NCBI RefSeq assembly: GCF_014650995.1
Contig: NZ_BMWA01000037.1
Location: forward strand, 1 to 64,000
Length of the DNA: 64,000 nt
Source: Streptomyces viridiviolaceus
GTDB taxonomy: Bacteria > Actinomycetota > Actinomycetes > Streptomycetales > Streptomycetaceae
Direction: 5' to 3'
Below the pieces are notes generated by a model, which saw only the letters and a list, made by a program, of their open reading frames with translations, ran no database searches and was not told the DNA's origin. Both the position numbers and the translations under genes were made by a program. Below, piece by piece: positions 58,394-64,000 of this stretch (its first letter is position 1; each line of letters begins with the position of its first letter).

Positions 58394-58405
58394 AACAGCA
58401 CTGTT
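58394..58405. promoter_or_regulatory. Candidate TetR operator
   Basis: Perfect inverted repeat AACAG-CA-CTGTT in the 96-bp divergent gap between the MFS and TetR genes, with partly matching flanks (ACAAACAG / CTGTTCGG). Confidence 0.5.
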
Positions 58406-58430
58406 CGGGTTGGTCGGCTAGGGTGAGGGC

Positions 58431-59039
58431 ATGGGCAGCAAGAGCACCGCCAAACGCGCCGACGCCCTGCGGAGCATCGACGCGATCGTTCAGGCCGCGG
58501 CCGAGTGCCTGGGGCGCAACCCGGAGGCGAGCCTCAGTGAGATCGCGCGCGCCGCGGGGGTCGGCCGGGTGACGTTGTACGCGCATTTCGCCTCCCGGGC
58601 GGAGGTCGTCGATGCGGCGATGAGCCGAGCCATCGACCGGGGCAACGAGGCGTTGGACGCGGTCGATCTGACAGGGGATCCGCTGGTCGCGCTGGCGCGC
58701 TACGTCGAGGTGAGCTGGCACCTGGTGGACCAGGCGCGTGCTCTGCTCGTCGCCGCCCAGAGGGAGCTGCCTGCCGGGCGCATCCGTGAGCTGCACAGCG
58801 GCCCCGCCGCCCGCGTCGAGAGTCTGGTCGCCCGCGGCCGCGCCGAGCACGTCTTCCGTACGGACCTGCCGATCTCCTGGCTGGTCAATGTCCTGCACTC
58901 GGTCATGCACAGTGCCGCCGACGAGATCCGGGCCGGCCGTCTCACCTCCGATCGCGCCGCCGACCACATCACCGCAACGGTGCTCGCCGCCTTCACGCCG
59001 CCGGGGAAGCCGGTGCCGCAACCCGGCGCGGGGGCGTGA
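58431..59039 (+). CDS. TetR-family repressor of the MFS exporter
   Basis: 202 aa, ATG. HTH SLSEIARAAGVGRVTLYAHFASRAEVV, preceded by IDAIVQAAAECLGRNPEA. The ligand domain has a hydrophobic core (VSWHLVDQARALLVAAQREL). Divergent from the MFS exporter, which it probably represses and which presumably exports its inducer. Confidence 0.93.
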   Translation: MGSKSTAKRADALRSIDAIVQAAAECLGRNPEASLSEIARAAGVGRVTLYAHFASRAEVVDAAMSRAIDRGNEALDAVDLTGDPLVALARYVEVSWHLVDQARALLVAAQRELPAGRIRELHSGPAARVESLVARGRAEHVFRTDLPISWLVNVLHSVMHSAADEIRAGRLTSDRAADHITATVLAAFTPPGKPVPQPGAGA

Positions 59040-59139
59040 GGTCGAAGGGCCGGGGGGGCGGGGGGCGGGCGGTACGTGCGAGAACTGCCCGGGGCAGCCG
59101 TCGACGGTGGGGACGGGGCTCGGGATGGCGCAGGCAGGG

Positions 59140-59616
59140 CTATCGCGCGTCGTGCGGGCGCGGGTGCGGAGGGCGGTGGTGCTCGGTCAGGACGGTGAGC
59201 AGGCGGACGAGTGAGTCCTGCTGGCCGGGGGTGAGGGGGGCGAGGAGTTCGCGCTGTGCGTCGGCGATGAGTGCGTCGAGGCGCTCCAGGCGGCGGCGCC
59301 CGGTGGGGTTGAGGGTGATGACGTTGCGGCGGCGGTCGGCTGGGTCGGGTTCGCGGCGGATGCATCCGCCGTCGGCGAGCTCGTTGAGGACGGCGACCAT
59401 GTCGCTGCGGTAGATGCCGGTACGGCGGCTGAGTTCGGCCTGGCTGGCCGCGCCGGCTTCGGCGAGCGCGACCAGCACGGCGAAGTGCCACTTGTGAGCG
59501 CCTTCGGCAGCCAGCCGTTCGCCGACGAGCCGGTCGGCGACGATTGCGGCGCCGGCGAGCAGGCGGCTGGGAATGGCGCGCAGCCGGGCCGGGGTGGGTT
59601 CGGGCGTCGAGCTCAT
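59140..59616 (-). CDS. MarR-family transcriptional regulator
   Basis: 158 aa, ATG 59616. Winged helix: LVALAEAGAASQAELSRRTGIYRSDMVAVLNELADGGCIRREPDPADRRRNVITL. Preceded by GGAG. Divergent from the epoxide hydrolase; two palindromic boxes lie between them, with one right at the MarR start region, indicating autorepression plus control of the hydrolase. Likely senses an aromatic or electrophilic ligand. Confidence 0.93.
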   Translation of the reverse strand: MSSTPEPTPARLRAIPSRLLAGAAIVADRLVGERLAAEGAHKWHFAVLVALAEAGAASQAELSRRTGIYRSDMVAVLNELADGGCIRREPDPADRRRNVITLNPTGRRRLERLDALIADAQRELLAPLTPGQQDSLVRLLTVLTEHHRPPHPRPHDAR

Positions 59617-59637
59617 GGGGGATTCTCCAGCCTCTTG

Positions 59638-59678
59638 TGTTAGTGGCATTAACAGTCTACCTTCGTTAGTGTCACGAA
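59638..59678. promoter_or_regulatory. Two candidate MarR boxes
   Basis: TGTTA-GTGGCAT-TAACA at 59638-59654 and TTCGT-TAGTGTC-ACGAA at 59662-59678, with centres 24 bp apart and sharing the direct word GTTAGTGxCA. They fill the 97-bp gap between the divergent marR-type and epoxide hydrolase genes and likely mask both promoters. Confidence 0.65.
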
Positions 59679-59713
59679 CGTTTGGGCTCTGAACGAATCC
59701 GGGAGTGAAGACC

Positions 59714-60802
59714 GTGATCGAGCCGTTCCGCATCGACATCCCCCAGGCCGACCTCGATGACCTGACCGACCGTCTCCTCCGTACCCGTTGGCCCAACGAG
59801 GTCACAGACGCGGGATGGGACTACGGCTTCCCGCTGGCGCGTCTGAAGGAGCTGGCCGAGTACTGGCGCACTGGCTACGACTGGCGTGCGCAGGAGACCG
59901 AGCTCAACGAGCTTCCGCATTTCACCACCGAGATCGACGGCCAGAACATCCACTTCGTCCACGTCCGGTCCGCCAAGCCGGACGCGCTCGCGCTGATCCT
60001 CACCCATGGCTGGCCCGGTTCGTTCCTGGAGTTCCTCGACGTGATCGAGCCGCTGGCACAGGACTTCCACCTGGTGATTCCGTCCATCCCGGGTTACGGC
60101 TTCTCGGGACCGACCCATCAGCGCGGCTGGGACATCGTCCACATCGCGCGGGCCTGGGCCGAGCTCATGCGCCGCCTCGGGTACGAGCGCTACGGCGCGC
60201 AGGGCGGCGACTTCGGCTCGGGCATCTCCCTGGCGCTCGGTGCGGTGGCCTCCGAGCAGGTCGTCGGGGTCCACGTCAACTACCTGCCGACCCGCCCGGA
60301 CCCGGCTGCCGGCATCCAACTGTCCGAAACGGATGAAGCCCGGCTCGACAAGGTCCGGCAGCTCATGGCGAATCGCCCGCCGTACCAGGCCCTGCAGGCC
60401 ACCACCCCACAGACCATCGGCTACGCGCTGACCGACTCGCCGGTGGGTCAGCTGGCCTGGATCGCCGAGCGCTTCGCACAGTGGACCGACCCCCGCTCGA
60501 CGATCAGCGACGACCGGATGCTCACCGACATCTCGCTGTACTGGCTGACGGCCACCGCGGCTTCCTCGGCGCGGCTGCACCGCGAGACGCCCCGGCGGAT
60601 CGAGCCGTGCCCGGTGCCGGTGGGGGTGGCGGTGTTCCCGCACGACATCACGCAGTCGGTGCGCCCCCTCGCCGAGCGGCTGTACGACATCAGGCACTGG
60701 TCGGAGTTCGACCGAGGTGGTCACTTCGCCGCGATGGAGGTTCCGGAGCTCCTCGCCGAGGACGTCCGGGACTTCTTCCTCACCTGCATCAAGCACGGCT
60801 AG
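59714..60802 (+). CDS. Epoxide hydrolase (alpha/beta hydrolase, EPHX type)
   Basis: 362 aa from GTG 59714 (GGGAG eight bases upstream); GTG 59705 adds three residues. N-terminal cap FRIDIPQADLDDLTDRLLRTRWPNE is the EHN domain of microsomal-type epoxide hydrolases, then HGWPGSFLEF (oxyanion), nucleophile Asp in QGGDFGSG and catalytic His in GGHFAAME. Hydrolyses epoxides to diols, detoxifying or processing metabolites, in the cytoplasm. Likely induced through the divergent MarR. Confidence 0.93.
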   Translation: MIEPFRIDIPQADLDDLTDRLLRTRWPNEVTDAGWDYGFPLARLKELAEYWRTGYDWRAQETELNELPHFTTEIDGQNIHFVHVRSAKPDALALILTHGWPGSFLEFLDVIEPLAQDFHLVIPSIPGYGFSGPTHQRGWDIVHIARAWAELMRRLGYERYGAQGGDFGSGISLALGAVASEQVVGVHVNYLPTRPDPAAGIQLSETDEARLDKVRQLMANRPPYQALQATTPQTIGYALTDSPVGQLAWIAERFAQWTDPRSTISDDRMLTDISLYWLTATAASSARLHRETPRRIEPCPVPVGVAVFPHDITQSVRPLAERLYDIRHWSEFDRGGHFAAMEVPELLAEDVRDFFLTCIKHG

Positions 60803-61095
60803 GCCGGGTCGTTTCGACGAAGCCGTGCGCGGCGAGCTGACGCAGGTGGTAGCTGGTGGCGCCACTGGGCTCACCCGGTTTCGCGGCCAGTTGGGACGCG
60901 ATGGTTGCCCCGCTACGCCGGATGCGCCTTGGATGAAACGGACTGGGAGACCACCGAAGCCAGCGTTCAGGGCACCGACGACGAAGCGCCAAATGGCTGG
61001 TACGTACATCCCTTGGTCGGCACGAGCGCCACCCTGGAAGTCGTACTCGCTCAAGCCGTCGGCGGCGAGGAAGTGTCCGTCAGTGTAGGCCCGTG
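60790..61095 (-). pseudogene. Debris of two minus-strand genes, including an ArsR-type HTH
   Basis: Minus-strand reading of 60790-60914 gives SQLAAKPGEPSGATSYHLRQ then LAAHGFVE, clearly the winged helix of an ArsR/GntR-like regulator, without its remaining parts. Minus-strand 60925-61095 gives ARAYTDGHFLAADGLSEYDF then FVVGALNAGFGGLPVRF, coding-like but unrecognised. Neither has a start. The region seems to be a graveyard of truncated genes beside the next fragment. Confidence 0.55.
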
Positions 61096-61112
61096 CCGAC
61101 CTCCGGCGGGCG

Positions 61113-61553
61113 ATGCAGGCCGGCGAGCCGGTCGACGAGATCCTGGAATCCTTCATCGGCCCGCTGGTCGAAAACGCGGTCCCGGAATGGCAGACCACTC
61201 TGGACGCCCTCCTCGAGCTGCCCGGGATCGACGGCCCGGTCGGGTACTCCGGGGGGTGGACCGCCCTCGGCATTCGGCTGGCGGTGGTCGAGCCGCGCAT
61301 AGCGGCCGCAGGCTTCTTCGCCGGGGGGTACGTGCCCAGCGCCCAGCGCGAAGAGGCCCGGCAGGTCACCATCCCGCTGCTGTTCCTGCTGCAGTGGGAC
61401 GACGAAGGGAACCCCCGGCAACGGGCCCTGGACCTGTTCGACGCCTTCGGCAGCAAGGAGAAGACGCTGCACGCCAATCCGGGAGGGCACACCGGCACGC
61501 CGTGGTTCGAATTGGAGGACGGGTGCCGGTTCTTGGACCGACACCTGAAGTGA
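61113..61553 (+). pseudogene. Truncated alpha/beta hydrolase (dienelactone-hydrolase-like)
   Basis: Open frame of ~146 aa matching the C-terminal half of Streptomyces alpha/beta hydrolases: VPEWQTTLDALLELPGIDGPVGY, then IPLLFLLQWDDEGNP (acid) and GSKEKTLHANPGGHTGTP (catalytic His). The nucleophile elbow (normally GYWGLSMGS) is altered to GYSGGWTALG, and the N-terminal half, including the oxyanion strand, is missing. Probably a non-functional remnant. Confidence 0.65.
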
Positions 61554-61696
61554 GGCCGGGCCGTTTGGCGGTCAGCAGACGGTAGGCGGTGTCGGCCAGG
61601 ATGCCGTCGTCGAGGACAGGTCCCGGCCCTCCTCGACGGCGGTGTCCGGCAGATGCCGCTGCACCGGTTGGACGCCGGCCGATTGCCATGCGGTCG

Positions 61697-62410
61697 TCAG
61701 TCGGCGGTGCCGACGGTGATGTTTCCGCCACCTGAGTACGCCTTGACCTTGTGCGCGGAGGACGGATCGCTGGCGATGCCAACCTCACGGTCGCCGCCGT
61801 CGGTCCTGGCATCCACCGCGTAAGTGCCTTCGGGCAGCCGCACCGTGATGTTGCCGCCCTCCGACTCGGCCTCGACCTGGCCAGGTGCCGCGGTGAAGGA
61901 GGTGTCGAGGTTGCCGCCGCCCGTGTGTGCGGAGAGCTTCTTCATGGCGGACTGTCTGATCCGGACGTTGCCACCGCCGGTATCCGCCTCCATGACCCCG
62001 GACAGTCCGCGTACGGAGATGTCGCCGCCGCCCGTCTCCACGGACACGATGGCGCCGCGCGGGACCGCCACGGTGTAGTCGACACTGTACTCGCTCGCGT
62101 CGCTCCGGGCGCAGCCGGTAGCGCTCAGTGAGAGCTCGCCCTTGCGCACGGAGTGTTCGGTGCGCGGCTTCTCGTCCGCGTACTCGACCCTCTCGGTGAC
62201 GCTGACGCCGGAGCTGCTCGCGGCAACCACTTCGACGTTCCCGCCGTTCGTCCTGATGCGTAGGGACGTCACCTTCTCGTCGACCTCGTACTGCGACTCC
62301 TCCACTGTGGTCTTGCCGTTACAGGCCGTGAGTGCGGCGCCGGTGAGGGCGACGGACATGGTGACCAGGATTAGGCGTCCGGTCTTGTTTCTGGCGCACT
62401 TGGAGTGCAT
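61697..62410 (-). CDS. DUF4097-family surface lipoprotein
   Basis: 237 aa, ATG 62410 with GGGGGAG upstream. Signal peptide with lipobox LTAC (Cys30). The rest is a repeating beta-strand solenoid of the DUF4097 type: repeated units with GGG turns (NGGNVEVVAASS, ETGGGDISVRGLSG, DTGGGNVRIRQS, HTGGGNLDTSF, SEGGNITVRLPEG). Such proteins are putative adhesins or matrix proteins at the cell surface. Probably the last gene of the ArsR/coiled-coil operon. Confidence 0.88.
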   Translation of the reverse strand: MHSKCARNKTGRLILVTMSVALTGAALTACNGKTTVEESQYEVDEKVTSLRIRTNGGNVEVVAASSSGVSVTERVEYADEKPRTEHSVRKGELSLSATGCARSDASEYSVDYTVAVPRGAIVSVETGGGDISVRGLSGVMEADTGGGNVRIRQSAMKKLSAHTGGGNLDTSFTAAPGQVEAESEGGNITVRLPEGTYAVDARTDGGDREVGIASDPSSAHKVKAYSGGGNITVGTAD

Positions 62411-62494
62411 GGTTCTCCCCCGGTTTCGGTCGGAAGGGCGGGAGTACGGATGGCGGCGGGAACGCTTCCGGTACTCTCCGGTGCTCGGCCGCGG

Positions 62495-62767
62495 CTACTC
62501 GACTTCCTTGAGCGTGCGCTCCATGGACTCGACCCGCGATCGCATGTCGGCGAGCTGTGTCGAGATCTCCAAGAGCCTCTGGTCCGTCAATTCCTGTGTA
62601 GTCAGCGCCATTTCGGTGAGCCGACGGTATTCCTGCTCACGGGCGAGGACGGCCTCGGCACGCTGCGTCTTGCCGCGCTGGCGCAGGGCCACGATGATCA
62701 CGGGCGTGAGCAGTAGCAGGCCGCCCAGCGTGAGGATGATGCCGTCCAGATCGTAGATGTGGTTCAT
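62495..62767 (-). CDS. Small single-TM coiled-coil membrane protein
   Basis: 90 aa, ATG 62767 overlapping the stop of the ArsR-like gene (ATGA). One N-terminal TM helix (~8-29), a basic Arg-Gln-Arg-Gly-Lys stretch, then a heptad-repeat coiled coil (~35-90, with EYRRLTEMALTTQELTDQRL). Cytoplasmic coiled coil expected by positive-inside rule. It could scaffold or signal together with its two operon partners. Unrecognised family. Confidence 0.8.
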   Translation of the reverse strand: MNHIYDLDGIILTLGGLLLLTPVIIVALRQRGKTQRAEAVLAREQEYRRLTEMALTTQELTDQRLLEISTQLADMRSRVESMERTLKEVE

Positions 62768-63114
62768 CGTTCCCCCTTGGCCTGGCCGGCCTCGTCGTCG
62801 GTGGCGATGGTGATCGTCTCGGCGAGCGCGATGACGCTGCCTGGGGTCAGGTTCAAGGCGAAGGGCACGACTTCGTAGTACTTCATCGCCTTTCCGTCCT
62901 CCGAGACCTCCAGCGTGGAGGAGACCAGGCCGGCACTCTCCAGCTTGCGCAGGTGCACCTGCAGCAGGGCCCGGCTGATACGGAGCTCGCGAGCCAGTCG
63001 GCTCACGTAGTTGCGCTCCTTGGCCACGGCCGCGATGACACGCAGCCGATGCGGATTGGACAGAGCCGCAAGCACCTTCGTCAACTCGTCTCCGGTGAGA
63101 TCAGAGAGGTTCAT
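62764..63114 (-). CDS. ArsR-like winged-helix regulator
   Basis: 116 aa, ATG 63114 with AAGGAG five bases upstream. HTH: VLAALSNPHRLRVIAAVAKER then VSRLARELRISRALLQVHLRKLESAGLVSS. The C-terminus (YYEVVPFALNLTPGSVI) is shorter than in most ArsR proteins. It heads an operon with the coiled-coil membrane protein (4-bp overlap) and probably the DUF4097 lipoprotein, and would autoregulate. An inverted repeat CCTGC-N12-GCAGG sits just upstream at 63129-63150. Confidence 0.9.
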   Translation of the reverse strand: MNLSDLTGDELTKVLAALSNPHRLRVIAAVAKERNYVSRLARELRISRALLQVHLRKLESAGLVSSTLEVSEDGKAMKYYEVVPFALNLTPGSVIALAETITIATDDEAGQAKGER

Positions 63115-63651
63115 ACGGACTCCTTGCTCCTGCCAAAAAAAGTTAGCAGGTGCCAGCGATGCGTACAACAAGATGGCTTGATCGGTGTGCAGGCATGACG
63201 GAAAACCACGTGCCCCCTCCGACGCATACACAAGGCCGAGGTGAGGGAGCGTCGATCGGGCCGGCCGATCGAGCGCACTCGACTCGAGACGGAGTCGGCG
63301 CGGGTCTTGTGGCCACTGAGGCTGACCGGTTCCGTCCACAGCTGCGGGAACGCCGTACGAGCGGCTGATCGGGCTCCGCCTGCGCCCAGTTGCTGCGCGT
63401 GATGCGGTCGCGCTGATCATTCCGACTGCGCGCCGTCGGATCGTGCCGCGAGGGCGGGTGCCACCGGGCGGTGGAAGCAGAAGTTTCCGCGACGCGCATG
63501 CCGACTGTCCGGGCGTACGGCGGACGGCCTCCTGACCAGCCCGGACAGGATCTGTGTGTCCGGGACACGAGCGAGCCCTTGCTGCTGTGATTTCCCATCA
63601 CCAAAAATCCGACGCGAACGTCCGTCGGCCGAGGAACAAGGGGGAGACAGT
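63115..63651. promoter_or_regulatory. Divergent control region, ArsR-like operon and secreted-protein gene
   Basis: 537 bp. Near the ArsR-like start, CCTGC-N12-GCAGG (63129-63150) flanks an A7 tract, a likely operator/promoter. Near the plus-strand gene, the stretch CACCAAAAATCCGACGCG and the imperfect hairpin CCGACG...CGTCGG (63610-63629) precede its RBS. The middle part holds no gene that I can support. Confidence 0.45.
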
Positions 63652-64000
63652 ATGAGGCTGCTCAAGGCGGCCGCGAGTGCGGGTGCGGGAGTCGCGGCCT
63701 GCACGCTCGTGGTCTTCGGAGCACAGCCGGCCCACGCGGTCACCTACAGCGTGGCCGCGTACAGCGCGAACGGGGCGAGTCACGGTGAGGGCGTGTATCG
63801 CTACACCCAACCCGGGGGAGAGTGCGGGTACTCCAGCTACCAGGCCGGCTTCAGTGGGTCCATCGCGGACGTGAGGCGGTTCGACACGTACGGGGCAGCG
63901 CTCAAGGTGACCTACCAGCGATGCACTGCCACCCCGTGGGGAAGTGCTCAGTGGGAGTACCACGAAGAGATCGTCGGCTACAACGGTCCGAGCGGGACAT
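63652..64000 (+). CDS. Secreted protein, truncated by the window end
   Basis: ATG 63652 with GGGGAGA upstream; the frame continues past 64000. A Sec signal peptide is clear (RLLKAAASAGAGVAACTLVV, cleavage at AHA). The visible mature part, about 85 residues, is rich in Tyr, Gly, Ser and Thr, with pairs of cysteines (GGECGYSSYQ; QRCTATPWG), consistent with a small extracellular protein. Family not recognised; identity needs the missing C-terminus. Confidence 0.75.
   Translation, partial: MRLLKAAASAGAGVAACTLVVFGAQPAHAVTYSVAAYSANGASHGEGVYRYTQPGGECGYSSYQAGFSGSIADVRRFDTYGAALKVTYQRCTATPWGSAQWEYHEEIVGYNGPSGT

Noticed and set aside
56811..58421. Plus-strand 536-aa Gly/Gln-rich frame
   Set aside because: Antisense of the MFS exporter, which has all its transmembrane motifs.
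1..64000. tRNA or rRNA genes
   Set aside because: No T-loop-like GGTTCRANTCC patterns with an acceptor stem and no rRNA motifs were noticed by eye; a tRNA scan was not possible.

Overview
The window is high-GC DNA with the codon bias, GTG/TTG starts and gene repertoire of a Streptomyces or close relative. Typical features are two long SpoIIE-type phosphatases with ATPase domains, an ECF41 sigma factor, an MMPL transporter, many TetR/MarR/LacI/LysR/HxlR regulators, secreted proteins and secondary-metabolite genes. No rRNA, tRNA, CRISPR array or intact transposon was seen. The mix of small regulator/enzyme pairs, orphan enzymes and many truncated genes suggests an accessory chromosome region, perhaps towards an arm, rather than the conserved core.

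Layout. 1-6.2 kb: TauD-type dioxygenase, CbrC-like protein, VOC protein, secreted lamin-tail protein, DoxX protein, GNAT, a glyoxalase fragment and a sirtuin. 6.3-6.75 kb: remnant of a LAGLIDADG-type intein with no host gene. 6.8-11.1 kb: membrane-sensing SpoIIE phosphatase and a two-gene ABC exporter. 11.6-16.9 kb: a 30-codon upstream ORF, an N-acetylglutaminylglutamine-type amidotransferase, an S9 peptidase and, convergently, a GCS2-type carboxylate-amine ligase, possibly a dipeptide osmolyte or small-peptide pathway. 17.3-26.2 kb: DUF3592-like membrane protein, GYD protein, MMPL exporter, lipoprotein, VOC, PPOX flavoprotein, TIM-barrel glycosidase-like protein with a divergent TetR, and a LacI regulator. 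26.5-37.0 kb: a compact non-ribosomal peptide locus: Sfp-type phosphopantetheinyl transferase, SbnA, a free-standing carrier protein fused to the Pls-type membrane terminal domain, a separate adenylation-carrier protein, a TauD/SyrP-type hydroxylase and SbnB. SbnA and SbnB together make L-2,3-diaminopropionate, so the locus looks like a split poly-diaminopropionate (epsilon-polylysine-synthetase-like) assembly line, perhaps with a hydroxylated monomer. 37.0-43.9 kb: arginase remnant, then a three-gene operon of an unknown 563-aa protein, a trypco2-domain protein and a 1349-aa trypsin-STAND-TPR protein, which resembles predicted NTP-dependent biological conflict systems. 44-47.1 kb: a second SpoIIE phosphatase, cytoplasmic.

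47.1-64 kb: small enzyme/regulator pairs: RibD-like reductase, alpha/beta hydrolase with divergent HxlR, YciI-like protein with a divergent Phd-like protein, AhpD-like protein with ECF41 sigma factor, LysR/LysE pair, secreted trypsin, OsmC, orphan TOPRIM protein, MFS/TetR pair, MarR/epoxide hydrolase pair, a decayed hydrolase, and an ArsR-like / coiled-coil membrane / DUF4097 lipoprotein operon. The last gene (secreted protein) runs off the window.

The two most interesting systems are the split Pls/DAP cluster (about 27.2-37.0 kb) and the trypsin-STAND-TPR/trypco2 operon (37.7-43.9 kb). Function calls rest on motifs read by eye; no database search was possible.
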